DNA from: Cellulomonas triticagri
GTDB taxonomy: Bacteria > Actinomycetota > Actinomycetes > Actinomycetales > Cellulomonadaceae
DNA length: 57,239 nt
Reading direction: 5' to 3'
Assembly: GCF_003696205.1 (NCBI RefSeq)
Contig: NZ_RFFI01000007.1
Span: forward strand, 1 to 57,239
The notes below the pieces were generated by a model that saw only the letters and a program-made list of their open reading frames with translations, was not told where the DNA came from and did no database searches. Of the stretch, positions 33,799-41,207 are shown in pieces. The translations under genes were made by a program, and so were the position numbers. Each line of letters begins with the position of its first letter. The first letter of the stretch is position 1.

Positions 33799-33835
33799 TG
33801 TCCAGCACGCGGCCGGGGTGAACCCCGGCTGGACA
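33799..33835. promoter_or_regulatory. nested palindrome between divergent riboswitch promoters
   Basis: Outer arms TGTCCAGC/GCTGGACA are perfect, and inside lies GCCGGGGT-GA-ACCCCGGC (33812-33829), also perfect. It sits just behind the minus-strand -35 and about 30 bases before the plus-strand -10, so one regulator could serve both directions. A transcription block between the two is the alternative. Confidence 0.55.
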
Positions 33836-33875
33836 GGCGCCCACCCCGCTCCCGACGATGGCGTAGCATCGCCGC

Positions 33876-33993
33876 ACCATCCAGAGCGGCCGAGAGATCT
33901 GGCTCGTCGACGCCGCAGCAACCCGCGGTCCGCGGACCCCACCCCCACCGGTGGGCCCGGACCGGCCGAGGGTGCTTCCGCCAGGTCCGATGG
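33876..33993 (+). ncRNA. SAM-I (S-box) riboswitch
   Basis: The leader runs from CCATC (33877-33881), paired with GATGG (33989-33993) as P1, through AGAGCGGCCGAGAGATCTGG, the kink-turn side GACGCCGCAGCAACC, a stem around GGTCCGCGGACC, and GGTGCTTCCGCCAGGTCC. These blocks in this order are S-box signatures. TAGCAT (33864-33869) is a -10 six bases before the first base. The GGAGGAGAGGG ribosome site starts within the P1 closing strand, so control is probably at translation initiation. Confidence 0.88.
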
Positions 33994-34008
33994 AGGAGAG
34001 GGACACCC

Positions 34009-34212
34009 ATGACCGACGACCGCCTGCGCTACCGGCTGCTGACGGGACCCGACGACCGCTCGTTCTGCGAGCGGGTCAGCGCCGCGCTGGACGAGGGCTA
34101 CGTGCTGCACGGCGGCCCCGCCGCGACCCACGACGGGGAGCGCGTGATCGTCGCGCAGGCCGTCGTCCTGCCCGCCGGCACCACCGGCACGACCCCGGTG
34201 CGGCCGCTGTGA
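34009..34212 (+). CDS. DUF1737 family protein
   Basis: A 67-residue protein of the DUF1737 type: YRLLTGPDDRSFCERVSAALDEGYVLHGGPAATHDGERVIVAQAVV. The function is unknown. It is the first gene of the SAM-riboswitch operon, with GGAGGAGAGGG 6 bases before ATG 34009. It overlaps the rhodanese start by 4 bases. Its single Cys, in the conserved FCERV, is worth noting because its neighbours handle sulfur. Confidence 0.85.
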   Translation: MTDDRLRYRLLTGPDDRSFCERVSAALDEGYVLHGGPAATHDGERVIVAQAVVLPAGTTGTTPVRPL

Positions 34213-34658
34213 GCGCCGCGCTGCCGACCCCGTACGCGGGCGACCTGACCCCGCGCGAGGCGTGGGACCTGCTGGCGACCGACCCGCGCGCCCTGCTCGT
34301 GGACGTCCGCACCGACGGCGAGTGGCGCACCATCGGCGTGCCCGACACCGCGGACCTCGTGGGGGACGACGCCGACGAGCGCACGGCGTTCGTGCAGTGG
34401 ACCGACGCGTTCGGGCGGCCGAACCCGGCGTTCCTCAACGACCTCGCGGCGGTGGGGCTCACCGCGGACGAGCCGCGCCCCGTGGTGTTCCTCTGCCGGT
34501 CCGGCGTGCGCTCGGTCGCGGCCGCGACGACCGCGACCGCCGCCGGGCTCGGACCCGCGTACAACGTGATCAGCGGGTTCGAGGGCGACGTCGGCCCGGA
34601 CGGGCAGCGCGGCCACTGGGGCTGGCGCGCCGAGGGCCTGCCCTGGCGGGAGGCGTGA
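34209..34658 (+). CDS. rhodanese-domain sulfurtransferase
   Basis: A 149-residue single-domain rhodanese that could carry persulfide sulfur. Active-site loop VVFLCRSGVRSVAAAT holds the catalytic Cys; LLVDVRTDGEWRTIGVPD is the N-terminal CH2A-like motif. GTG 34209 overlaps the DUF1737 stop and its own stop overlaps metZ, so the three are one translational unit. Such rhodanese genes often precede metZ in actinobacteria and proteobacteria, hence a role in methionine or homocysteine sulfur supply is inferred. Confidence 0.92.
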   Translation: MSAALPTPYAGDLTPREAWDLLATDPRALLVDVRTDGEWRTIGVPDTADLVGDDADERTAFVQWTDAFGRPNPAFLNDLAAVGLTADEPRPVVFLCRSGVRSVAAATTATAAGLGPAYNVISGFEGDVGPDGQRGHWGWRAEGLPWREA

Positions 34659-35908
34659 CCGGGGCCCCGGGCCCGGCGGACTGGCGCGACGGGCGGCTGC
34701 CGCGCGCCACGCTGCGCCCGGACACGCTCGCCGTCCGCGGCGGGACGGTGCGCTCCGAGTTCCAGGAGACGTCCGAGGCCCTGTTCCTCACCCAGGGCTA
34801 CGTGTACGAGCGCGCCGCGGACGCCGAGGCGGCGTTCGCCGGGGAGGCCGACCGGTTCCTGTACTCCCGGTACGGCAACCCCACGGTGTCGTCGTTCGAG
34901 GAGCGGCTGCGCCTGCTCGAGGGCGCCGAGGCCTGCTACGCCACCGCGTCCGGCATGTCGGCGGTGTTCACGGCCCTGGCGGCGCTGGTCCGCTCCGGGT
35001 CGCGGGTCGTGGCGGCGCGGGCGCTGTTCGGGTCGTCCGTCGTGATCTTCGACGAGATCCTCGCGTCCTGGGGCGTGCGCACCGACTACGTCGACGGCCA
35101 CGTGCCCGAGCAGTGGGAGGCCGCGCTCGCCACCCCCGCGGACGTCGTGTTCTTCGAGACGCCGTCCAACCCGATGCAGGACCTCGTGGACATCGCGACC
35201 GTCAGCCGGCTCGCGCACGCCGCCGGGGCGGTCGTCGTCGTGGACAACGTGTTCGCGACGCCGGTGCTGTCCCGGCCGCTGCCGCTCGGCGCGGACGTCG
35301 TCGTGTACTCGGCGACCAAGCACATCGACGGCCAGGGCCGGGTGCTCGGCGGAGCGATCCTCGGCTCGGACGCGTTCGTGCACGGGCCCGTGCAGACCCT
35401 CATCCGGAACACCGGCCCCTCGCTGAGCCCGTTCAACGCGTGGGTGCTGCTCAAGGGCCTGGAGACGCTGTCCCTGCGGGTGCGGCACCAGACGGCGTCC
35501 GCGCTGACGCTCGCGACCTGGCTGGAGCAGCACCCCGCCGTCGCGCAGGTCCGGTACCCCTACCTGCCGTCGCACCCGCAGCACGCGCTGGCGCTCGCGC
35601 AGCAGGACGGCGGCGGCACCGTGGTGACGTTCGACCTGCGGGTGCCCGCGAGCGCGACGCCGGACGTCGCGAAGAAGGCGACCTTCGGGGTGCTGGACGC
35701 GCTGCGCGTGGTCGACATCTCGAACAACCTCGGCGACGCGAAGTCCCTGGTCACGCACCCGGCGACCACGACCCACCGCAAGCTCGGCCCCGCCGGGCGC
35801 GCGGCGGTCGGCATCGCCGAGTCCACGGTCCGCCTCTCGGTCGGCCTGGAGGACGTGCGCGACCTCCGCGACGACCTCGCCCAGGCCCTGGCAGCGCTCA
35901 CCCCGTAG
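34655..35908 (+). CDS. metZ: O-succinylhomoserine sulfhydrylase
   Basis: A 417-residue PLP enzyme of the Cys/Met metabolism family that forms homocysteine directly from acylated homoserine and sulfide. Motifs: TLAVRGGTVRSEFQETSEALFLTQGYVY, YSRYGNPTVSSFEERL, ATASGMSAVFTAL, ETPSNPMQDLVDI, and lysine K222 in VVVYSATKHIDGQGRVLGG. The ETSEALFLTQGY start and DGQGR favour MetZ over cystathionine enzymes, though family substrate calls from sequence are only moderately reliable. GTG 34655. End of the SAM-riboswitch operon; a long inverted repeat follows 9 bases after the stop. Confidence 0.9.
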   Translation: MTGAPGPADWRDGRLPRATLRPDTLAVRGGTVRSEFQETSEALFLTQGYVYERAADAEAAFAGEADRFLYSRYGNPTVSSFEERLRLLEGAEACYATASGMSAVFTALAALVRSGSRVVAARALFGSSVVIFDEILASWGVRTDYVDGHVPEQWEAALATPADVVFFETPSNPMQDLVDIATVSRLAHAAGAVVVVDNVFATPVLSRPLPLGADVVVYSATKHIDGQGRVLGGAILGSDAFVHGPVQTLIRNTGPSLSPFNAWVLLKGLETLSLRVRHQTASALTLATWLEQHPAVAQVRYPYLPSHPQHALALAQQDGGGTVVTFDLRVPASATPDVAKKATFGVLDALRVVDISNNLGDAKSLVTHPATTTHRKLGPAGRAAVGIAESTVRLSVGLEDVRDLRDDLAQALAALTP

Positions 35909-35917
35909 CCCCGGGGC

Positions 35918-35988
35918 GCGAGGTCGAGGGTTTCCCGCGACACGCCGGGCCGACACGCCGAGCCTGGGCGGGAAACCCTCGACCTCGC
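35918..35988. repeat. REP-like intergenic inverted repeat, copy 2
   Basis: Two perfect 21-base arms (35918-35938 and 35968-35988) around a 29-base loop. Each arm contains GCGAGGTCGAGGGT as in copy 1 at 13813, continued by TTCCCGC. It follows metZ by 9 bases and may end its transcript, but arms this long and the recurrence elsewhere suggest a repeat family. Confidence 0.8.
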
Positions 35989-36261
35989 CGGGTGCCCGGC
36001 CGGATCACGGGGCGCCGGTGTGCGCCGCGTCAGGCGTCAGGTCGCGACCGCGACCGCCGAGTGCCGAGTCCCGACGGCTGAACGCGCGCGAGCTCGGAGC
36101 AGGCGCCATGGAGCGCGAGCACGCACGTCCCAGCCCGCAGCGCTCGGACCTACTCAGGGCCGAACGTCCCACTCATTCAGACGGCGTGCTGGTGTCGTCG
36201 GCGTTGTTCGTTCGTGCCGATCCCCGCTGCTGCCGCAGCGCCCGACTGACGGAGGCCCTGA
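35989..36261. other. intergenic region before the pilin-like gene
   Basis: 273 bases with no recognisable gene. It includes the GGAGG ribosome site (36251-36255) of the gene at 36262. No promoter stands out. Confidence 0.4.
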
Positions 36262-38163
36262 GTGGCAACCTGGAGACATCGCCTCACAACGCGGGTCAGG
36301 AGTGCGCGGGGCGATTCCGGCTACGTGCTGGCGTCGGTGATCGGGATGATGTCGGTGCTGCTGCTGATCCTGCCGATGCTGCTCGCCGCCACCACGATGT
36401 CCATCGGGTGGTCGACCGCACAGCGTGCGGCGATCCAGGCGAGCGCCGCGGCAGAGGCCGGCATCGCCGAGGCCCGGGCCGTGCTCGCCTCGGGGGACTG
36501 CTGGTCACGCGCTCCGGGCGGCACGCTCACGTCGACGGTCACCCCCACCGGTGAACCGCTGGCCTACGAGGTCGAGATCCGACCGAAGGCGGCTGGATCC
36601 CTCACCGAACCGACCACGGCCGCGTGTCCGACCACCTCGGGCGCGCTCTACACCGAGTCGGTGACCATCGTGGCGACCGGGCACGCCAGCACCCCGGGAG
36701 TCGGGAACTCCTCGGGCGACACCCGCACCATGCAAGCGGTCGTGGATGCGCAATACCCCGCTCCACCAGGATGGGTCGATTACCAGGGGTACCCGTTCTC
36801 CGTGTACTCCGAGCGGGACATGACCAGAATGCCAAACTCTGAGTCGAACTTTAACCCGACGATCGATCTTGAGACACGCATCTTGGTGGGCGGCGACTTC
36901 ACTTGCGGATACCCGAGCGCCACCGGGGCCTACGGCAACTCGCACACCTACGTCCTGGGCGACATGACCGTCGACGAATTACCCTCCACACACGGGGACC
37001 AATGCGGTCCGGTAAGCGGCGGCAGCAGCCTGGTAAGCGCTTCGGCGATGCGCATCGGGGGCGACCTCAACTTGGACAGCGAATTTCGGCTTTTCCGGAA
37101 GCTTGTGTGGGTTGACGGCTCCCTGCGCGCGAACCACCCTCGGGCTCTCTCGACGGGTTTCAGCAGTACCGTCATCGTCGACGGCGACCTCATTCTTGAT
37201 AATTTCTACGGGGTGACCGAGAGCACCTCTGTGAGATACGTCGTCGGAGGCGATCTCGTCGTCAATGCGCGCTCGTCCCGCGACCGGTATACGGACAAGG
37301 CAATCGCCATACCGAGCGACTCGAGCTTGTCTGTCGTGGTCGGCGGGCAGCTGAGGGGGACCTGGGCGGACGCCTGGCAGGCGGAAGCCGAAGCCGACGA
37401 CAAGTTCGATCTCACGGTTGGGGTGGGTAAGGAGGCGGCGCTCTCCACCGGCCCTGTCGCGCCTGAGTTCCCGGCAGAGCTCCTGGACCCGAGCCTCATG
37501 CGTTGGCGCGCCGACGCACCCCACCTCCGAGGTGGTGACGAACTCCAGGACATGGACTGGGACACTGCTCTGGAGGCGGCTTCGTCCGGAACCCTCTCCG
37601 ATTCTTGCGTGCTGTCCGGTGAACTGGTCTTCACGGTCACCACCGGGACCCGCATCGACACACGTACAACCTGCCCCACAGGCTTGGTGTTCGACGGCGA
37701 CGTCACCTTCGACCTGCAGGGCGACCTGGTGCTGCTGATCGCCGGCCTCACGCAACGCGGAAGCACCCAGGTCGTCGCCCCCAGCGACGGGTTCAGCGCG
37801 CTTTACGTGGTCGAACCCTGGCCCGACGCCCCCGGCGCGACCTGCGACGACAACGGCGCCAACGGAATCCACCTCGAGAGCGGCGCTTTCTCGCATGTCA
37901 ACTACGAAGACGTGCGCAAGTCCTCAGCAGTCGTCTTCTACACCGCCGGCGAGCTCCGCCTGGGCGAGAACTTCCCCGCGCAGCTGTGGACGAACTCCCA
38001 CCGGATGATCGGACACTGGTACGGCTGCACGGTAGAGATCGCCGACCGCACGGGGACGGGCAAGGTTCCCTACCTCTCTGCGCCCTTCGCCCGCAGCAGC
38101 GCGCCCTCGACACCCAGCGGGCAGGAGCCGACGTGGGTGCTGGTCAGCGTTCGCGACACCTGA
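36262..38163 (+). CDS. large pilin-like/PilX-type surface protein
   Basis: A 633-residue protein. GTG 36262 has GGAGG 6 bases upstream. The N-terminus, RGDSGYVLASVIGMMSVLLLILPMLLAATTMSIGWSTAQRAAIQASAAAEAGIAEARAVL, is a single membrane anchor followed by an Ala-rich amphipathic helix, as in prepilin minor subunits and PilX-like proteins, with a glycine-serine (GDSG) before the hydrophobic stretch as a possible processing site. The body has about six short repeats with GGD or GDL turns (ILVGGDFTCG, MRIGGDLNLD, VIVDGDLILDN, YVVGGDLVVNA), implying a beta helix like bactofilin-related folds. Six or more cysteines suggest disulfides. AT-richer codons, including TTA at 36979-36981, and no pilus genes nearby suggest acquisition. 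Confidence 0.7.
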   Translation: MATWRHRLTTRVRSARGDSGYVLASVIGMMSVLLLILPMLLAATTMSIGWSTAQRAAIQASAAAEAGIAEARAVLASGDCWSRAPGGTLTSTVTPTGEPLAYEVEIRPKAAGSLTEPTTAACPTTSGALYTESVTIVATGHASTPGVGNSSGDTRTMQAVVDAQYPAPPGWVDYQGYPFSVYSERDMTRMPNSESNFNPTIDLETRILVGGDFTCGYPSATGAYGNSHTYVLGDMTVDELPSTHGDQCGPVSGGSSLVSASAMRIGGDLNLDSEFRLFRKLVWVDGSLRANHPRALSTGFSSTVIVDGDLILDNFYGVTESTSVRYVVGGDLVVNARSSRDRYTDKAIAIPSDSSLSVVVGGQLRGTWADAWQAEAEADDKFDLTVGVGKEAALSTGPVAPEFPAELLDPSLMRWRADAPHLRGGDELQDMDWDTALEAASSGTLSDSCVLSGELVFTVTTGTRIDTRTTCPTGLVFDGDVTFDLQGDLVLLIAGLTQRGSTQVVAPSDGFSALYVVEPWPDAPGATCDDNGANGIHLESGAFSHVNYEDVRKSSAVVFYTAGELRLGENFPAQLWTNSHRMIGHWYGCTVEIADRTGTGKVPYLSAPFARSSAPSTPSGQEPTWVLVSVRDT

Positions 38164-38195
38164 CTTCATAGCAGTTCGAGGCCGAGCAAGACACG

Positions 38196-38873
38196 TCACG
38201 CAGGCGCGTCGACTGGGAGCATGAGGCCCACGGACTGAAGCCGCGCGCGCCCGGAGAGGGCCGCACCGCTCCCCAGCGGGTGCAGGACGACGCCGTCGAC
38301 CCTGGCGCGGCGGGCGAGCTCCTCGACCTCCGCTCGCAGGCGGTCCGGGGTCGTGACCACGCGGGTGTCCGCCGGGGACCAGGTGAGCCCGGCGAGGGCG
38401 TCCAGGTACTCGAGCTGCGACCGCTTGCGGCGCGCCACCCGGTCGTCGGCCGCGAGCACGACGTCCAGATCCAGCAGCACCCGCACCTCGGCGCGGTCCC
38501 GGCCAGCGGCGGCGACGGCGTCCTCGACCAGCGCGACGACCCGGGCCAGCGCGCCGACCGACGGCACGGCGACCGAGAACGCGAGCCGGATGACGTCCGC
38601 GGTGCGCGCGGCCACGTCGATGGCGGACTCGGAGCCGGGCCGCGCCTCGACGGTGCGGACGCCGTAGGCGGGCTCACCGACCTCGACGGTCACGGGCACA
38701 GCCAGGGCCGGGACGACGGCGACCGGCGCAGCGGCGCGCGGCAGGACCGGGGCCTCGAGGTCCGTGGGCGGTGCGGGGTGCCGACGCAGCGCGGCGCGAG
38801 CGCGGGCGGCGGGGAGCAGGGACGACGGGTGGGCGGCGGACGCGGCGACGCGGTCCAGCACGGGCTGAGCCAT
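38196..38873 (-). CDS. luciferase-like (LLM) flavin monooxygenase, truncated
   Basis: A 225-residue protein whose residues about 60-200 resemble the C-terminal part of NtaA/SnaA-type LLM monooxygenases: AIDVAARTADVIRLAF, EDAVAAAGRDRAEVRVLLDLDVVLAADDRVARRKRSQLEYLDALAG, and VVTTPDRLRAEVEELARRARVDGVVLHP. Full-length members have 330-450 residues; the N-terminal half of the barrel is absent and replaced by about 55 Ala/Pro-rich residues, so it may be an inactive relic or a regulatory form. ATG 38873 has GAGGA 8 bases upstream. A Cys-Cys leader peptide 70 bases upstream suggests cysteine-controlled expression, typical for sulfur-scavenging monooxygenases. Confidence 0.6.
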   Translation of the reverse strand: MAQPVLDRVAASAAHPSSLLPAARARAALRRHPAPPTDLEAPVLPRAAAPVAVVPALAVPVTVEVGEPAYGVRTVEARPGSESAIDVAARTADVIRLAFSVAVPSVGALARVVALVEDAVAAAGRDRAEVRVLLDLDVVLAADDRVARRKRSQLEYLDALAGLTWSPADTRVVTTPDRLRAEVEELARRARVDGVVLHPLGSGAALSGRARLQSVGLMLPVDAPA

Positions 38874-38943
38874 GGGGTGTCCTCGGGCGTGAGGCGGGGT
38901 GCACGCGAGGGCCGTCCGGCCGCGGGCGCGCGAGGTCGTCAGC

Positions 38944-38973
38944 TCAGCGACAACACACCCGGCTCAGGAACAC
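38944..38973 (-). CDS. Cys-Cys leader peptide (attenuator uORF)
   Basis: Minus-strand frame MFLSRVCCR-stop, nine codons beginning GTG 38973. A TAAGGT -10 lies six bases upstream (38980-38985), so the transcript would be leaderless. The last bases TGTTGTCGCTGAGC match the other leader at 18906-18983, and a stem GTCG/CGAC (38935-38951) overlaps the stop. Given two leaders with Cys codons before the stop, each near a sulfur-related or peptide-uptake gene, cysteine-dependent attenuation is a reasonable call. Confidence 0.8.
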   Translation of the reverse strand: MFLSRVCCR

Positions 38974-38979
38974 GCGAGG

Positions 38980-38985
38980 ACCTTA
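38980..38985 (-). promoter_or_regulatory. -10 element TAAGGT, leaderless uORF
   Basis: Minus-strand TAAGGT with 6 bases (CCTCGC) to GTG 38973. Confidence 0.6.
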
Positions 38986-39042
38986 ACCGCGCGACCCGGA
39001 CCGGCACCACGGGGTGTCCACATCCCGGGCGAGGGTGTCGCC

Positions 39043-39504
39043 CTACAGTGCCTTCCCGAAGCACAGCGTCTCCGGGTGGTCGGCCCACGGCCCGTACGGC
39101 GTGATGGCGTCCCACCCGAGCGAGCGGTAGAGCGCGACGGACTCCGGCTGCCGCACGCCGGACTCCAGCACCAGCCGGGTCAGCCCGAGGGCGGCGGCAC
39201 GGGCCTCGACGGCGAGGACCAGTGCGCGACCGAGCCCCCGGCCGCGCGCGCCGGGGGCGACGTAGAGCCGCTTGACCTCCCCGGTGCCGGCACCGTGCCC
39301 GGGCGCGGCGTCCCGCAGCGAGACGCACCCGACCGGCGTGCCGTCGTGGTGCACCACCAGGGTCGTGAGCATCCCGTCGCCGGTGATCGGCTCGGTGTCC
39401 TCGTCGCCGTACCGGTCCGCGATCTCCCGCTCCTGGGCGGCGCGCAGCGCTGCCGCCGCGGCGTCGTCCCAGGGGACCTCCGCGACGGCGGGCATCTGCC
39501 CCAC
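39043..39504 (-). CDS. GNAT family N-acetyltransferase
   Basis: A 153-residue acetyltransferase. The acetyl-CoA site is EVKRLYVAPGARGRGLGRALVLAVEARAAALG, and LVLESGVRQPESVALYRSLGWDAITPYG is the family C-terminal pattern; CVSLRD is the fourth strand. Substrate unknown. It begins 2 bases after the purQ stop; GTG 39504 gives coupling with purQ, ATG 39495 is the alternative three codons later. The close spacing suggests co-transcription with purSQ. Confidence 0.85.
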   Translation of the reverse strand: MGQMPAVAEVPWDDAAAAALRAAQEREIADRYGDEDTEPITGDGMLTTLVVHHDGTPVGCVSLRDAAPGHGAGTGEVKRLYVAPGARGRGLGRALVLAVEARAAALGLTRLVLESGVRQPESVALYRSLGWDAITPYGPWADHPETLCFGKAL

Positions 39505-39506
39505 GG

Positions 39507-40202
39507 TCAGGAGACCAGCGCGCGCATCACCGAGGTGAAGAACCGCAGCCCGTCGGTGCCGGAGCGGGGACCCTGCCCGCCGTCGGGGCCGAACCCGGCC
39601 TCGACCGCGTGCTCGGGGTGCGGCATGAGGCCGACGACGTTGCCCCGCTCGTTGGTGATCCCGGCGATGCCGCGGCGCGACCCGTTGGGGTTCCAGCCCT
39701 CGTAGCGGAACACCACGCGACCCTCGCCCTCCAGCTCGTCCAGCGTGCGCTCGTCGGCGACGTACTGGCCGTCCTGGTTCTTCAGCGGGATGGTGATGTG
39801 CTCGCCCTGCTGGTAGTCCCCGGTCCACGCCGTGCGGGTGGACTCGACGGAGAGCACCTGCTCGCGGCAGACGAAGTGCAGGTGGTCGTTCTTGATCATC
39901 GACCCGGGCAGCAGGTGCGCCTCGGTGAGGACCTGGAAGCCGTTGCAGATGCCCAGGACGGGCATCCCCTTGCCGGCGGCCTCGACGACCTCGCCCATGA
40001 CGGGCGCGAACCGGCTGATCGCCCCGGCGCGCAGGTAGTCGCCGTAGGAGAACCCGCCGGGCAGGACGACGGCGTCGACGCCGCGCAGGTCCGCGTCCGC
40101 GTGCCACAGGGCGACGGGCTCGGCACCGGCGAGGCGCACGGCGCGCGCGGCGTCGCGGTCGTCCAGGGTGCCCGGGAAGGTGACGACGCCGATGCGCGTC
40201 AT
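39507..40202 (-). CDS. purQ: phosphoribosylformylglycinamidine synthase, glutaminase subunit
   Basis: A 231-residue class-I glutamine amidotransferase that feeds ammonia to PurL. The nucleophile Cys is in [12 protein letters not shown], the His-Glu pair in [10 protein letters not shown], and [13 protein letters not shown] is the family loop. ATG 40202 shares one base with the purS stop. Its enzyme partner purL is 23 kb away. Confidence 0.96.
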   Translation of the reverse strand: MTRIGVVTFPGTLDDRDAARAVRLAGAEPVALWHADADLRGVDAVVLPGGFSYGDYLRAGAISRFAPVMGEVVEAAGKGMPVLGICNGFQVLTEAHLLPGSMIKNDHLHFVCREQVLSVESTRTAWTGDYQQGEHITIPLKNQDGQYVADERTLDELEGEGRVVFRYEGWNPNGSRRGIAGITNERGNVVGLMPHPEHAVEAGFGPDGGQGPRSGTDGLRFFTSVMRALVS

Positions 40203-40489
40203 CAGGCGAGGCCCTCGGAGGCGACCGTGGCCGCGGCGTCCGCCTCGGCGTCGGCGACGCGGACGACGTCCTCGATGACGGGGTTGGACAGCACCTGCTC
40301 GGCGGCGGCCGCGGCGGCGGCCAGCACCTCGGGGGTGACCGGCCCGTCGACATCGAGCTCGAACCGCTTGCCCTGGCGGACGCTGGTGAACTGGCCGAAG
40401 CCGAGCCGCGGCAGCGCCCCGGCGACGGCCTTGCCCTGCGGGTCGAGGATCTCCGGCTTGGGCATCACATCGACGACGACTCGTCCCAC
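40202..40489 (-). CDS. purS: phosphoribosylformylglycinamidine synthase, PurS subunit
   Basis: A 95-residue PurS that bridges PurL and PurQ. It shows [28 protein letters not shown] and [14 protein letters not shown], the diagnostic strand-helix pattern. GTG 40489 is the likely start. It overlaps purQ by one base (TGATG), so the pair is coupled. The C-terminal 15 residues are Ala-rich. Confidence 0.94.
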   Translation of the reverse strand: MGRVVVDVMPKPEILDPQGKAVAGALPRLGFGQFTSVRQGKRFELDVDGPVTPEVLAAAAAAAEQVLSNPVIEDVVRVADAEADAAATVASEGLA

Positions 40490-40567
40490 GGGTTGGCTCC
40501 CTGGTTCGCGGCGGTGGGGTGGATCACAGCCTACCGACCGCGGACGGGTGCTCGGTGCGCGCGCCCG

Positions 40568-41005
40568 TCAGGCGGCGCGGACGACCCCGACGTACGCGTC
40601 CTGGCCGCTGGTGAGGTAGGCCATCACCGTGCGGTTGTCGGCGCGCGCGAGGTCGACGGTGTAGCCGACGACGACCATCGCCCACCCGCGGTCGAGCAGC
40701 GCGTCGAGCCAGTCGTCGTCGTGCTCCGCGACCAGCTCGGTCTCGTCGCCGACCCACAGGGTCGCCCAGCCGCCCGCGGCGGTCAGCGACGCCCGGTAGT
40801 CCGAGATCTCGGCCAGCCGCTCCCCCGTGTGCGGGCCGAGGCCGAGCGCGGCGGAGAAGTGGTCGAGGCGGGCGAGGGCACCGGCGTCGGCGGACGTGGG
40901 GTGCACCACCCAGCACGCGACGGGCCGGCCGTCGCGGGGGTGGAAGCCGAGGGCGGTCCGTCCGGCGAAGCCGTGGGGGGCGAGGACGCGCAGGTCAGGA
41001 TGCAT
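40568..41005 (-). CDS. hypothetical protein
   Basis: A 145-residue cytoplasmic protein without a recognised family. It has a repeated strand pattern, the segment HPTSADAGALARLDHFSAALGLGPHTGERLAEISDYRASL, a DDDWLDALLDRGWAMVVVGYTVDLARADNRTVMAYL stretch and no membrane helix. The composition is ordinary for this genome. GGAG lies 6 bases before ATG 41005. It is upstream of purS on the same strand with a 78-base gap and may be separate from it. Confidence 0.75.
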   Translation of the reverse strand: MHPDLRVLAPHGFAGRTALGFHPRDGRPVACWVVHPTSADAGALARLDHFSAALGLGPHTGERLAEISDYRASLTAAGGWATLWVGDETELVAEHDDDWLDALLDRGWAMVVVGYTVDLARADNRTVMAYLTSGQDAYVGVVRAA

Positions 41006-41194
41006 GGCTCTCCGACGTTACGACCCGGTACGCAGGACGTCAGGTGGGGCCGGGGTGGTAGCACCCAGGCCTCCACGCCCCGCCACCCGTTCGGGGGACG
41101 AGACCGCTCCGTCCACCCCCCGGACGGGCGCGCCCGGCGGGATGTCGACGCCGGACGGCAGGTACGGCCCTCGCGGCAGGGCGGCCCGCGTCGT

Positions 41195-41200
41195 CACGAT
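41195..41200 (+). promoter_or_regulatory. probable -10 element CACGAT, leaderless start
   Basis: CACGAT, then 7 bases, then ATG 41208. It keeps A2 and T6 of the -10. Confidence 0.4.
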
Positions 41201-41207
41201 GACGCCC

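Noticed and set aside
36018-36554. Alternative frame starting before the pilin-like gene
   Set aside because: It overlaps the pilin-like start in another frame, lacks a ribosome site and has random composition.
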